64,000 nucleotides of DNA from PRO6 sp035565775 (GTDB lineage: Bacteria; Pseudomonadota; Alphaproteobacteria; Rhizobiales; Xanthobacteraceae). Under the pieces are notes generated by a model. That model searched no databases and was not told the DNA's origin. It saw nothing but the letters and a program-made list of their open reading frames with translations. A program made the position numbers and the translations under genes. Position 1 is the stretch's first letter, and each line of letters starts with the position of its first letter. Of the stretch, positions 8,724 to 18,141 are shown piece after piece. The DNA is taken from contig DATMRW010000023.1 of the NCBI GenBank assembly GCA_035565775.1, forward strand, positions 62,001-126,000, in the 5' to 3' direction.

Positions 8724-9989
8724 TCAGCTTGATTCGGTCGCGCGGGGTATCTGGGCCTGCAATGCGCGAATCCGCTCCGCCAGTGAGCCGCCGCTCAGAT
8801 CGGCCGCCGGTGCATCCCCTTTCGGCTTGGCGGTCTTCACCGTCGAGGTTTTGGACGTTGCCGTTTTGGCGATGGCCGCCTTCGCGCCTCCGGACTTTGC
8901 CGTCGTCGCTTTCGCCGCGGATTTTGGTTTTGCCTGCGCCTTGTCGGAAGCGAGGATCGCCTCGATCGACGATTGCGGTCCCTCGAGCGTGATTGCGAGG
9001 CGAGCCACCTCTGCGGCGATCGAGTTGATCCGCTCGCGAAGGAGCGCATTCTCCGCCTGTTCGGTGCGGCGGATCTCGTCGGCCTGCTGATCGAGCGCGG
9101 CGAGCCGGGTCTTGAGGTCGTCACGCTCGTCCTCGATCTGGCGCAGCTGCGCCATCAGGGCGGCGTCCGGCTCGGCCTGTTCGATCACGCCGGTGTTGCT
9201 GCCGCGCAGGCTTTCGAGCTGGCTGCGCAGTTCGTGTCCGGACTTTTCGGCGGTCTCGAGCCTTTGGCGCAGCTCGCCGTTTTCCTGCTCGCGGCTGGTC
9301 AGCAGCGCGGTCTGGGCGGCGATCTTGCGTTCAAGCTCTTCGGCGCGCGCGCGGATTTTGGCAAGTTCCTCGGCCGCGGCGGCGGATGCGTCGCGCTGCT
9401 GTGCGAGGCGCTGCTGGGTGGCCATGACGTCGTTCTCCGCGTCGCCAAGCTGCGACTTGAGGCTGGCGATCTGGGCGGTGACGCGATCGACTTCGCTGGG
9501 AGCCTGCACCGTCTGATTTTTCGCGGGCGGAGAAGCGAGCCGCGACAGTTCGCTTTCTTTGTCGCGCAGGGCGGCTTCCGTGCTGCGCAACAGCTCGCTC
9601 TTGGTCGCAAGCTCATTTTCGGCAGCGGCCAGCCGTTCCGTGAAACCGGCGACACTGTCTTCCAACGCCTTGATGGCGCTGGTCTTTTCCTCGAGGTCGA
9701 GCTTCAGCCGGTTGATGGTGTCGGATTTGCGGCCGATTTCGGCCATCTGGTGGGCAGCGTTGTTGCGGAGCTTTTCGACGTCCTGCTCGAGCCGGCGGGC
9801 GGACATCGCGAAGCCGGCGCGCAGATGGTCGCGCTCGGCCTGGATCTCGGCCAGTGAAACCGGGGTGGATGCCTCGAGCCGCTTCTTCGTCAGCCGTACC
9901 GCGCGGTTGTGCACGAGGGGCATGACCATCAGGCCAAGCAGCAACGCGACCAGAAAACCGATCGCCAGATACATGATCGGCTCGACCAT
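8724..9989 (-). CDS. Membrane-anchored coiled-coil protein with Lys/Ala-rich tail
   Basis: A 421-residue protein of unknown function. Residues about 5-27 are one hydrophobic segment (MYLAIGFLVALLLGLMVMPL), then a basic stretch, then about 270 residues of near-continuous heptad-rich, Glu/Gln/Arg/Leu-rich coiled coil. Residues about 345-400 are a low-complexity tail of repeated K, A, T and S (AKATTAK, KTATSKTSTVKTAKPKGD) like histone H1 C-termini. A short amphipathic end (LAERIRALQAQIPRA) follows. The start at 9989 is an ATG with GAGG 7 nt upstream. Possible roles are envelope or nucleoid organisation; none is shown by sequence. Conserved in Bradyrhizobium as far as I recall. Confidence 0.8.
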   Translation of the reverse strand: MVEPIMYLAIGFLVALLLGLMVMPLVHNRAVRLTKKRLEASTPVSLAEIQAERDHLRAGFAMSARRLEQDVEKLRNNAAHQMAEIGRKSDTINRLKLDLEEKTSAIKALEDSVAGFTERLAAAENELATKSELLRSTEAALRDKESELSRLASPPAKNQTVQAPSEVDRVTAQIASLKSQLGDAENDVMATQQRLAQQRDASAAAAEELAKIRARAEELERKIAAQTALLTSREQENGELRQRLETAEKSGHELRSQLESLRGSNTGVIEQAEPDAALMAQLRQIEDERDDLKTRLAALDQQADEIRRTEQAENALLRERINSIAAEVARLAITLEGPQSSIEAILASDKAQAKPKSAAKATTAKSGGAKAAIAKTATSKTSTVKTAKPKGDAPAADLSGGSLAERIRALQAQIPRATESS

Positions 9990-10099
9990 CAATCAACCTC
10001 TGCGGCGGAAAAAAGCAGGTACGACCATGCCACGAGGAAGCGGCAGCGCGCCAGTGCGATGCGCTGACGCGTCTTGTGAAAATGCTGCCTGCCGGGGTC

Positions 10100-10678
10100 T
10101 CAGAAAGGATTCCAGGTCGGGGTCGGCGTGAATTTCAGATAGCCGATATTGGCGCCGAGGCGGAGGCCGAGCCCCGAGCGAATCGGAACCAGCACGATGT
10201 TGTTGGCCGTCAGCGCCGTCATGCCGAAGCCGCCGATGATATAGGCTGAGCCGTCGATGCCGCCGAAGCGCTGATAGATCGCATCGGTCGCAGGCAGGTT
10301 GTAGACGAGGATCATGGTCCGCGCGCCGTCGCCGCCCCAGTCGAAGCCGACCGACGGCCCCTGCCAGTACACCTTCAGGTCGCCGGCGTTCTTGGTGTAG
10401 ATCGTGCCCTCGCCGTAACGCAGGCCGGCAACGAAGGCACCGCTGCCTTCCTCGCCCAAAATGTATCCGTTGGGCAGCCCCCACTGGCTCACGGCGCGCT
10501 CGATCACCGATGCCAGTTCGCGGGATACGTTTCCGAAGAAACGATGGCCGGCGTTGGACAGTTCCTCGACACCATAGCGGTCGCTTGACCGCGATGAACG
10601 CTGCTGAGCGGATGCTGGCACCGACCAGAGCGTGATCGCGGTGAGCAGCAAGGCTGCAAGGCGTGTTGCGAAGGCCAT
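10100..10678 (-). CDS. DUF1134 / EipA family cell-envelope protein
   Basis: A 192-residue secreted protein. Residues 1-24 are a Sec signal peptide ending VPASA. The mature part matches DUF1134 (GYILGEEGSGAFVAGLRYGEG, VYWQGPSVGFDWGGDG, NNIVLVPIRSGLGLRLGANI). The Brucella member, EipA, is periplasmic and needed for envelope integrity; the family is largely alphaproteobacterial. It lies just downstream of the coiled-coil membrane protein's promoter side with the same orientation, about 110 bp apart, so they may share transcription. Molecular activity is not known. Confidence 0.88.
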   Translation of the reverse strand: MAFATRLAALLLTAITLWSVPASAQQRSSRSSDRYGVEELSNAGHRFFGNVSRELASVIERAVSQWGLPNGYILGEEGSGAFVAGLRYGEGTIYTKNAGDLKVYWQGPSVGFDWGGDGARTMILVYNLPATDAIYQRFGGIDGSAYIIGGFGMTALTANNIVLVPIRSGLGLRLGANIGYLKFTPTPTWNPF

Positions 10679-10798
10679 TCGTACCTCTTGGCTACCTTTT
10701 GGACGACCGGGTTAGAATCGGCAAAGTAACCCGATGCAAATGAATGTCCTCTAAAATTTCATCCAAAGTTCCGATTTGCACGCTTATCAGCACGAACT

Positions 10799-11305
10799 AT
10801 GACAGTACCGCGGCAAGCTTTTCGAATTGGGCCTGCATGGGCCGCTATCTGTGTCCTGGTGATGCTTTTCAGTCTCACTGCACTCGCGCCGAGCGCGGCT
10901 TTTGCCGCTGCGACCGAGCGAATCGTCGTCGATCGCTACACCGGCCTCGCCATCGGCGGGATCGATCCGGTGGCGTATTTTACCGACAGCGAGCCGTTGC
11001 CCGGAAAAGCCGACATCGAAGTGTTGGCGGAGGGCGCGGTCTGGCGCTTTCGCAATGAGGGAAACCGTGCCGCGTTTCTCGCCGCGCCGGAGGTCTACAG
11101 CCCGCGCTTCGGCGGGTATGACCCGGTCGGTGCCGCGGAGGGCAAGGCCGTCGCCGGCATGGCGCGACTGTGGGTGATCTGGCAGCGGCGGCTTTATCTG
11201 TTCGCCCGTCAGGACAATCGCGACGCGTTCGCCGCCCAGCCCGAGCGGTATCTCGGCGATGCCGACCGCAACTGGCCAGCGATCCAGCAAGGCCTCGTCG
11301 AATAG
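10799..11305 (+). CDS. YHS domain-containing secreted protein
   Basis: A 168-residue protein with a long signal or anchor segment (residues about 12-36, ending AAFAA) followed by a YHS domain: GIDPVAYFTDSEPLPGKADI and a second half WRFRNEGNRAAFLAAPEVYSP, then YDPVGAAEGKAVAGM. YHS domains bind or deliver metals in some proteins; in this small stand-alone form the role is unknown. It converges with cysQ, the two stops being adjacent. Confidence 0.86.
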   Translation: MTVPRQAFRIGPAWAAICVLVMLFSLTALAPSAAFAAATERIVVDRYTGLAIGGIDPVAYFTDSEPLPGKADIEVLAEGAVWRFRNEGNRAAFLAAPEVYSPRFGGYDPVGAAEGKAVAGMARLWVIWQRRLYLFARQDNRDAFAAQPERYLGDADRNWPAIQQGLVE

Positions 11306-12148
11306 TCAGACGAGCGCTGCATCGGGATCGCCGCTGGCGATGAAGTCCGGCACCAGAAAATTCCGCTCAAAATTGCCGAACTGCAGCGCCGCGCCGTGGC
11401 GATCGGTGATGCGCCCGCCGGCGGCCTCGATAATGGCGTGGCCGGCCGCGATGTCCCATTCGCAGGTCGGGGCGAGGCGCGGATAAAGATCGATCGAGCC
11501 GTCCGCCACCCGCCCGAACTTGACCGCCGAGCCGAGGGTTTCGCGGATCGCGCCGCCGGGCAGCGCGGCGATCAGCGCTTCGGTCGCCGCATCGCCATGC
11601 GAGCGACTCACCGCCACCTGCCACGGCACTGCGGCATCCTTTGGCTTTCGCGTAGCGATCGCGCCGATCTCGCGTCGGTGGCCTTCGGCATCGATCGAGA
11701 TCCGCTCGGCGCCGCGGCCGACAATGCCGCGCCACAAAACGCCCATCGCCGGCGCGCCGATGATGCCGAGCAGCGGGCGGCGATGAACCACCAGCGCCAG
11801 ATTGACGGTGAATTCATTGCGACCGGCGACGAATTCGCGGGTGCCATCGAGCGGGTCGATGCAGAAGAAACATTGATCGAAGGGCGGATAGGGCGGCGCG
11901 GCGCGCTCCTCCGACAGCGTCGGCACGCTGGGGAACAGGCGGGCCAGCCCCTCGGCAATAATGCCGTCGGCGGCGAGGTCGGCTTCGGTCACTGGCGTGC
12001 CGTCGCGTTTTCCGGTGGTCTGAAAATTGCGGTGGCTGATCGCCACGACCGCCTGCCCGGCCTTGATCACCAGATCGGTGAGCGGATCGAGCCATTGCGC
12101 GGCCTGCGCGGCGTCGATCTCGGTGCAGGATGAAGGCCCGGCGCTCAT
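11306..12148 (-). CDS. cysQ: 3'(2'),5'-bisphosphate nucleotidase CysQ-like, inositol monophosphatase family
   Basis: A 280-residue Mg-dependent phosphatase. Key motifs are TEADLAADGIIAEGL, the metal site DPLDGTREFVAGRNEFTVNLAL and the C-terminal WDIAAGHAIIEAAGG. In this family CysQ removes the 3' phosphate of PAP/PAPS, the toxic by-product of sulfate assimilation; inositol monophosphatase activity is the alternative, and the FVAGRNEFTVN stretch favours CysQ. The start MSAGPSSCTE is preferred over an upstream Met. No sulfate genes are nearby. Its promoter faces that of chpT. Confidence 0.87.
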   Translation of the reverse strand: MSAGPSSCTEIDAAQAAQWLDPLTDLVIKAGQAVVAISHRNFQTTGKRDGTPVTEADLAADGIIAEGLARLFPSVPTLSEERAAPPYPPFDQCFFCIDPLDGTREFVAGRNEFTVNLALVVHRRPLLGIIGAPAMGVLWRGIVGRGAERISIDAEGHRREIGAIATRKPKDAAVPWQVAVSRSHGDAATEALIAALPGGAIRETLGSAVKFGRVADGSIDLYPRLAPTCEWDIAAGHAIIEAAGGRITDRHGAALQFGNFERNFLVPDFIASGDPDAALV

Positions 12149-12331
12149 GCGCGGCTCCCTGAATTCTGGCGTGGTATGTTCCAAAGCGAGACAGTGCGTA
12201 TCCCGCCGGTATGGCGGCGCGGCGGCGTGCAGTGTATCAACCGGGGCAGCGCGCTTGATTCGATACCAAGCCTTGATTCGTCGTCACGCTCCGCTCTGCC
12301 GTGGCGGCCCCATGCTGCAGGAATATCCATT

Positions 12332-12979
12332 ATGTCTGGCACAATTTCCCCTGGCGCGGTCCCCGACGAACTCGAACTTGCTTCGCTGCTGTGTTCGCGG
12401 GTCTGCCACGATCTCATCAGCCCGGTTGGCGCCATCGTCAATGGGCTTGAAGTCATGGACGACAACCCGAAGCCGGAAGATCGGGATTTTGCCCTGGACC
12501 TGATTCGCAAGAGCGCGAAAACCGCCTCCGCGCGGTTGCAATTTTGCCGGCTGGCATTCGGCGCCGCCGGCTCGAGCGGCGCGCAGATCGACCTCGGCGA
12601 CGCCCAGACCATGGCCCGCGGCCATCTCGAGGACGACCGCACCAAGGTGATCTGGAATCTGCCGCGGATCCTGATGCCGAAAAATCGCGTCAAGCTGCTG
12701 CTGAACATGCTGGTGATCGCCCAGCAGGTGATTCCGCGCGGCGGCCAGCTCACGATCGATCCGATCGGTGAAGGCGAGACCATGAGTTTTCGGATCTTTG
12801 CCACGGGCCATACCGTGCGCGTGCCGCAAAACATCGTCGGGCTGCTGTCCCCGGACCATACCGGCCCGATCGACGCCCATGCGGTGCAGCCTTACTTCAC
12901 GCGCCTCTTGGCAAAGTCGTCCGGGCTGACCGTCTCGCTGGTTGCCGATAGCGACGGCGTTGTCATCTCGGCGACCTGA
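12332..12979 (+). CDS. chpT: Histidine phosphotransferase ChpT
   Basis: A 215-residue protein of the ChpT family, the cytosolic relay that takes phosphate from CckA and hands it to CtrA and CpdR. His26 in SRVCHDLISPVGAIVNGLEVM is the phosphorylated residue, and the helical hairpin plus degenerate Bergerat-like C-terminal domain match the length (about 215-225). Start chosen at MSGTISPGA; a longer frame opening at 12176 adds a stretch unlike the family. It lies directly upstream of the chemotaxis operon and 7 kb from ctrA, an informative pairing of phosphodonor and response regulator. cckA and cpdR are not in the window. Confidence 0.87.
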   Translation: MSGTISPGAVPDELELASLLCSRVCHDLISPVGAIVNGLEVMDDNPKPEDRDFALDLIRKSAKTASARLQFCRLAFGAAGSSGAQIDLGDAQTMARGHLEDDRTKVIWNLPRILMPKNRVKLLLNMLVIAQQVIPRGGQLTIDPIGEGETMSFRIFATGHTVRVPQNIVGLLSPDHTGPIDAHAVQPYFTRLLAKSSGLTVSLVADSDGVVISAT

Positions 12980-13174
12980 AGACGCCCGCCTCCGTCATGG
13001 CGCCTCATCGCCAGCGCCAGGATACCGCTGGAGGCGCTCGGCCGCCAATATCGTCGGCCGAGCAGTTGAAAATGGCGAAATTACGCAACCAATATTAAAC
13101 GGTTTGTCGCGAGACTGCCTTGATCCAGAGAGGTGCGTTTTGTTGCGCACCGGGGCGTTCGAAGGCTGGTTTCC

Positions 13175-15868
13175 ATGGACGATTTGTTGCGTGAGTTTTT
13201 GACCGAGACCAATGAAAGTCTCGATGTCGTCGATAACGAACTGGTTCGATTCGAGCAGGATCCAAACAATACCAAGATCCTCGGTAACATTTTCCGCCTG
13301 GTCCATACCATCAAGGGGACCTGCGGCTTCATCGGACTTCCGCGTCTCGAAACGCTGGCACATGCCGCCGAGACGCTCATGGGGCAGTTTCGCGATGGCA
13401 TGGCTGTCACCGCACCGGCGGTGACGCTGATCCTCAACACCATCGACCGGATTAAGGACATTCTTGCGCAGCTTGAAGTGACCGGTTCGGAGCCCGAGGG
13501 CGAGGATACCGATCTCATCGAGGCGCTGCACAAGGCAGCCGAGGGCGGCGAGGTCGAGGCGCCGCAGGCCGCGCAGCCGGAGCCCGCCGTCTCCGAAGGG
13601 TCCCTGGTGCATCAGGTTCTCGAGCGTCCGCTGCGCCCCGGCGAAGTGTCGCTCGATGAACTGGAACGGGCTTTCCGCGAGACCGAGGTCGAGGACGCCC
13701 CGGCGGCTGCCGAATCGGCACCGGCCTCCGCGCCCGCCGCGGCAGAGGCCAAGGCCCCCAAACCTGCCTCGGGCAAGCCGGGAGCTAAAAAGACTGCCGT
13801 GGAGCTCGACGTCGCCGAAGCCGACAAGGTCGCGAACCAGTCGATCCGCGTCAACGTCGATACGCTCGAACATCTGATGACCATGGTTTCGGAATTGGTG
13901 CTGACCCGCAACCAGCTCCTCGAAATCAGCCGTCGTCACGAGGACAACGAATTCAAGGTGCCGCTGCAGCGCCTGTCGAACGTCACCGCCGAGCTGCAGG
14001 AAGGCGTGATGAAGACGCGCATGCAGCCGATCGGCAACGCCTGGCAGAAGCTGCCGCGCATCGTGCGCGATCTGTCCGCCGAACTCGGCAAGCAGATCGA
14101 ACTCGAAATGCACGGCGCCGATACCGAGCTCGACCGCCAGGTGCTTGATCTGATCAAGGACCCGCTGACCCATATGGTGCGCAACTCGGCCGACCACGGG
14201 CTCGAGACGACTGCGGAGCGCCTTCAGGCCGGCAAGCCGGAGCAGGGCACGATCCGCCTGTCCGCCTATCACGAGGGCGGCCACATCATCATCTGCGTCG
14301 CCGACAACGGCCGCGGCCTCGATACCGCGCGCATTCGCGCCAAGGCGTTGGCGAACGGCCTCGTGACCGAAGCCGAGCTCGACCACATGACCGAGGCGCA
14401 GATCCACAAGTTCGTGTTCGCGCCGGGCTTCTCGACCGCAGCCGCCGTGACCAGCGTGTCCGGCCGCGGCGTCGGCATGGACGTCGTGCGCAGCAACATC
14501 GATCAGATCGGCGGCACGATCGACGTCAAGTCGGTGCAGGGCGAGGGCACCAGCGTCACCATCAAGATTCCGCTGACGCTCGCCATCGTCTCGGCCCTGA
14601 TCGTCGAATGCGCCGGCGACCGCTTCGCCATTCCGCAGCTTGCGGTGGTCGAACTGGTGCGCGCGCGGGCCAACTCCGAGCACCGCATCGAGCTGATCAA
14701 GGACACGCCGGTGCTGCGGCTGCGCAACAAGCTGCTGCCGCTGATCCATCTCAACCACCTGCTGAAGATCGACGATGGCCGCTCCGCCGATGTCGAGCAC
14801 AACTTCATCGTGGTGATGCAGGTCGGCGCCCAGACCTTCGGCATCGTCGTCGGCGGCGTTTTCCATACCGAGGAAATCGTCATCAAGCCGATGTCGACCA
14901 AGCTGCGCCATATCGGCATGTTCTCGGGCAACACCATTCTCGGCGACGGCGCGGTGATCATGATCATCGATCCGAACGGCATCGCGCAGGCGATCGGCGC
15001 CTCGGTGCAGCAGAACGATCTTGGCGACCGCAACGATCTGCTGGCCGGTGCCGGCAACGAAACGCGGACTTCGCTGCTCGTCTTCCGCGCCGGGTCGGCG
15101 CAGCCCAAGGCGGTGCCGCTCGAGCTGGTGACGCGGCTGGAAGAACTGCCGGCGGACAAGATCGAGTTCTCCAACGGCCGCTATATGGTGCAGTACCGCG
15201 ACCACCTCATGCCGCTGGTGCGGATGGAGGGCGTCGAGGTGCGGACCACCGGCACCCAGTCGGTTCTGGTGTTCACCGACGACAGCCGCTCGATGGGACT
15301 CGTCGTCGACGAGATCGTCGACATCGTCGAGGAACACCTGCACATCGAGGTCGCGCCCTCGATCGAGGGCACGCTCGGCTCGGCCATCATCAAGGGTCAG
15401 GCGACCGAGGTGATCGACGTCGGCCACTTCCTGCCGATGGCCTTTGCCGACTGGTTCAGCCGCAAGGAGATGCGCCCGTCCGCCTCCGCCCAGTCGGTGC
15501 TGCTGGTCGATGACTCCGCCTTCTTCCGCAACATGCTGTCGCCAGTGCTGAAGGCGGCGGGCTATCGCGTGTGCGTCGCCGCCGACGCCAAGGAAGGCCT
15601 CAACTATCTGCGCGGCGGCGAGCGGATCGACGTCATCCTCACCGATATCGAGATGCCGGACATGGACGGCTTTGCCTTTGCCGAAGCCATCCGCGCCGAC
15701 CAGAAGCTCAAGACCATGCCGATCATCGCGCTGTCGTCGATGGTGTCGCCGGCGGCGATCGAGCGCGGCCGTCAGGCGGGCTTCCATGACTATGTCGCCA
15801 AGTTCGACCGGCCAGGCCTGATCGCCGCGCTGAAAGAACAGACCGCCGACAATGCCCGGGCTGCATAA
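13175..15868 (+). CDS. cheA: Chemotaxis histidine kinase CheA with C-terminal receiver domain
   Basis: An 897-residue hybrid CheA. Domains in order: HPt (phospho-acceptor His44 in RLVHTIKGTCGF), a variable Ala/Pro-rich linker (about 130-215), dimerisation domain (IRVNVDTLEHLMTMVSELV), ATPase (MVRNSADHGLE, DNGRGLD, SVSGRGVGMDVV), a CheW-like domain, and a receiver from about residue 772 (LLVDDSAFFRNML, Asp824 in LTDIEMPDMDG). A fused receiver is common in alphaproteobacterial CheA and may act as a phosphate sink. Start MDDLLREFL was preferred to an in-frame start 42 bp upstream. First gene of cheA-cheW-cheY-cheB-cheR. Confidence 0.97.
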   Translation: MDDLLREFLTETNESLDVVDNELVRFEQDPNNTKILGNIFRLVHTIKGTCGFIGLPRLETLAHAAETLMGQFRDGMAVTAPAVTLILNTIDRIKDILAQLEVTGSEPEGEDTDLIEALHKAAEGGEVEAPQAAQPEPAVSEGSLVHQVLERPLRPGEVSLDELERAFRETEVEDAPAAAESAPASAPAAAEAKAPKPASGKPGAKKTAVELDVAEADKVANQSIRVNVDTLEHLMTMVSELVLTRNQLLEISRRHEDNEFKVPLQRLSNVTAELQEGVMKTRMQPIGNAWQKLPRIVRDLSAELGKQIELEMHGADTELDRQVLDLIKDPLTHMVRNSADHGLETTAERLQAGKPEQGTIRLSAYHEGGHIIICVADNGRGLDTARIRAKALANGLVTEAELDHMTEAQIHKFVFAPGFSTAAAVTSVSGRGVGMDVVRSNIDQIGGTIDVKSVQGEGTSVTIKIPLTLAIVSALIVECAGDRFAIPQLAVVELVRARANSEHRIELIKDTPVLRLRNKLLPLIHLNHLLKIDDGRSADVEHNFIVVMQVGAQTFGIVVGGVFHTEEIVIKPMSTKLRHIGMFSGNTILGDGAVIMIIDPNGIAQAIGASVQQNDLGDRNDLLAGAGNETRTSLLVFRAGSAQPKAVPLELVTRLEELPADKIEFSNGRYMVQYRDHLMPLVRMEGVEVRTTGTQSVLVFTDDSRSMGLVVDEIVDIVEEHLHIEVAPSIEGTLGSAIIKGQATEVIDVGHFLPMAFADWFSRKEMRPSASAQSVLLVDDSAFFRNMLSPVLKAAGYRVCVAADAKEGLNYLRGGERIDVILTDIEMPDMDGFAFAEAIRADQKLKTMPIIALSSMVSPAAIERGRQAGFHDYVAKFDRPGLIAALKEQTADNARAA

Positions 15869-15879
15869 GGAGCAATCCC

Positions 15880-16350
15880 GTGAACAACAAATCAGTGAGC
15901 GATGAGAGCCGAGTGACCGAATACGTGACTGCAATCATCGGCGATCAGCTGTTCGGCCTGCCGATCTCGCGCGTTCAGGACGTCTTCATGCCGGAGCGCC
16001 TGACCCGCGTGCCGCTGGCGTCCGACGATGTCGCCGGCGTGCTCAATCTGCGGGGCCGCATCGTCACCGCGATCGATATGCGCGCGCGCCTCGGGCTGCC
16101 GAAAACCGACTCGTCCCAGCGTGCGATGGCGATCGGCGTCGATCTGCGCGGCGAGTCGTATGGTTTGCTGATCGACTCGATCGGCGAAGTGTTGAAGCTT
16201 CACGACAGCGATCGCGAAATCAATCCGACCAATCTCGATCCGCGGCTCGCGCGGATGACGGCGGGTATTCACCGGCTCGACGGGCAGTTGCTGGTGGTGC
16301 TCGATGTCGATCGGGTTCTTGAAATTTCTCAGGACGCCATGGCGGCATAG
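15880..16350 (+). CDS. cheW: Chemotaxis coupling protein CheW
   Basis: A 156-residue adaptor linking receptors to CheA. One CheW domain fills the protein: YVTAIIGDQLFGLPISRVQD, LRGRIVTAIDMRARLGLP, and the C-terminal LDGQLLVVLDVDRVL. It begins with GTG, 11 bp after the cheA stop, with AAGGAG upstream, so it is co-transcribed and probably coupled. Confidence 0.95.
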   Translation: MNNKSVSDESRVTEYVTAIIGDQLFGLPISRVQDVFMPERLTRVPLASDDVAGVLNLRGRIVTAIDMRARLGLPKTDSSQRAMAIGVDLRGESYGLLIDSIGEVLKLHDSDREINPTNLDPRLARMTAGIHRLDGQLLVVLDVDRVLEISQDAMAA

Positions 16351-16405
16351 CCGCCCGTGGCGTTCGGACTGGACTAACTGCGTTGATGAAGGAGCAGGAG
16401 CAGCC

Positions 16406-16771
16406 ATGAAAACGTGCTTGATCGTCGATGATTCGAGCGTGATCCGAAAGGTCGCAAGGCGCATCCTGGAAGGGCTGGATTTCCGGATCATCGAGGCCGA
16501 GAACGGTGAAGAGGCCCTTGAAGCGTGCAAGAAGGAGCTGCCGGATGCGGTGCTCCTCGACTGGAACATGCCGGTGATGGACGGTTATGAATTCCTCCGC
16601 ACCCTGCGCCGGATGCCGAATGGCGACATGCCCAAGGTGGTGTTCTGCACGACGGAAAACGATGTCGCCCACATCGCCCGTGCGCTGCATGCCGGCGCGA
16701 ACGAATACATCATGAAGCCGTTCGACAAGGACATCGTGACCGCCAAATTCCATGAGGTTGGATTGCTCTGA
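16406..16771 (+). CDS. cheY: Chemotaxis response regulator CheY
   Basis: A 121-residue single-domain receiver. The acidic pocket (DD in LIVDDSSVIR), phospho-acceptor Asp52 in LLDWNMPVMDGYEF, the Thr of FCTTEND, and Lys in YIMKPFDK are all present. It would bind FliM at the motor when phosphorylated by CheA. Start at MKTCLIVDD follows AGGAGCAGGAG; 55 bp separate it from cheW. About 220 bp without a gene follows before cheB. Confidence 0.95.
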   Translation: MKTCLIVDDSSVIRKVARRILEGLDFRIIEAENGEEALEACKKELPDAVLLDWNMPVMDGYEFLRTLRRMPNGDMPKVVFCTTENDVAHIARALHAGANEYIMKPFDKDIVTAKFHEVGLL

Positions 16772-16992
16772 TCGGTTGGCTCGGCGGTCGTCGGCTTCAA
16801 GTTGAAGGTAGGTTCGTTTTGGTTGGTCCGTGTCGTGCGCGTTTCGGGAAACAAGAGCCGGCTTCCGAGCAGAAGTTCAAGGTTTCCCGAGGAGTCCTGA
16901 AGGAGTGGAGTGCGGTCAAACCCGTCGCTGTAATTGGACAACGATGCCGGCGTCGAATGTCTTGTGCCACTCTGCAGCGTGATCGGTAAGCC

Positions 16993-18141
16993 ATGAACAG
17001 CGTCGTTGCGCCACCGCTCCCGCCACAGCAGGCGAACGCCATCCGGGTGATGGTGGTGGACGATTCCGCAGTCATCCGCGGCATGGTCTCGCGCTGGATC
17101 GAGGCGGAGCCGGATCTTTCGGTGGTGGCGTCCGTGCGCACCGGGCAGGATGCGGTCAACCAGCTCCTGCGCGCCAATCCTGACGTCGTGGTGCTCGATA
17201 TCGAGATGCCGGACATGGACGGCATCACCGCGCTTCCGCTGCTGCTTGCGAAGAAGCCCGAGCTCGTCGTGATCATGGCCTCGACGCTGACGCGGCGGAA
17301 CGCGGAAATCAGCTTCAAGGCGCTGGCGCTCGGCGCCTCCGACTACATTCCGAAGCCGGAAAGCACGCGCGACAACAGCACCGTCGATCTTTTCAAGAAT
17401 GAGCTGGTGACTAAGATCCGCTCATTCGTCGCGCGCAAGCGCCGCTTCGGGCGCCGCGAACCGGCCGCGCCGGTTGCCGGGCCCGTCCCGGCGGCGATCC
17501 GCGAAGTACCGGCTGGCGGACGCCGGCCCCTGCAACTGCGGCCGTTCAGCACCTGCGTTCCGCGCGTCTTGCTGATCGGCTCGTCGACGGGCGGCCCGCA
17601 GGCGCTGCTCTCCACCGTCGCGGAGCTGGGCGCAGTGATTGATCGCGCGCCCGTGCTGATCACCCAGCACATGCCGCCGATGTTTACGACCATTCTTGCC
17701 GAGCACCTCACCCGCGCCAGTCGCCGCCCCGCACTCGAGGGTGTCGACGGCGAGGTCGTGAAGCCCGGCCGGATTTATCTCGCACCAGGCAAGTATCATA
17801 TGCGCGTCGAACGCCGAGGGGTGGAGACCGTCATCAAGCTCGATGACGGTCCGCCAGTGAATTTTTGCAAGCCGGCGGTGGACCCGCTGTTTGATTCAGC
17901 GGCACAGGTCTGGCAGGCCGGTTGTCTGGGCGTCGTCCTCACGGGGATGGGGGCGGACGGAATGCGCGGCGGCCGCACCATCGTCGCGGCCGGCGGCAGC
18001 ATCATTGCGCAGGACGAAGCGACCAGCGTGGTCTGGGGAATGCCCGGCGCGGTGGCGCAGGACGGGCTGTGTTCGGCCATTCTGCCGCTCGATCAGGTTG
18101 GGCCGCGCGTCAGCCGGCTATTTGCAGGAGACCGTGCGTGA
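16993..18141 (+). CDS. cheB: Chemotaxis protein-glutamate methylesterase/glutamine deamidase CheB
   Basis: A 382-residue two-domain protein. The receiver (VMVVDDSAVIRGMV, Asp69 in VLDIEMPDMDG) controls a C-terminal methylesterase with the triad Ser198 (IGSSTGGPQAL), His226 (ITQHMPPMF) and Asp322 (TGMGADGMRGG). It removes methyl groups from receptors to reset sensitivity. An in-frame linker of about 35 residues, Arg/Pro/Ala-rich, separates the domains. The stop codon overlaps the GTG start of cheR. Confidence 0.96.
   Translation: MNSVVAPPLPPQQANAIRVMVVDDSAVIRGMVSRWIEAEPDLSVVASVRTGQDAVNQLLRANPDVVVLDIEMPDMDGITALPLLLAKKPELVVIMASTLTRRNAEISFKALALGASDYIPKPESTRDNSTVDLFKNELVTKIRSFVARKRRFGRREPAAPVAGPVPAAIREVPAGGRRPLQLRPFSTCVPRVLLIGSSTGGPQALLSTVAELGAVIDRAPVLITQHMPPMFTTILAEHLTRASRRPALEGVDGEVVKPGRIYLAPGKYHMRVERRGVETVIKLDDGPPVNFCKPAVDPLFDSAAQVWQAGCLGVVLTGMGADGMRGGRTIVAAGGSIIAQDEATSVVWGMPGAVAQDGLCSAILPLDQVGPRVSRLFAGDRA

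Noticed and set aside
12995..15934. 979-codon minus-strand frame opposite cheA
   Set aside because: GC-rich shadow: His/Asp/Arg-rich, no domains, and it mirrors the codon pattern of cheA exactly.
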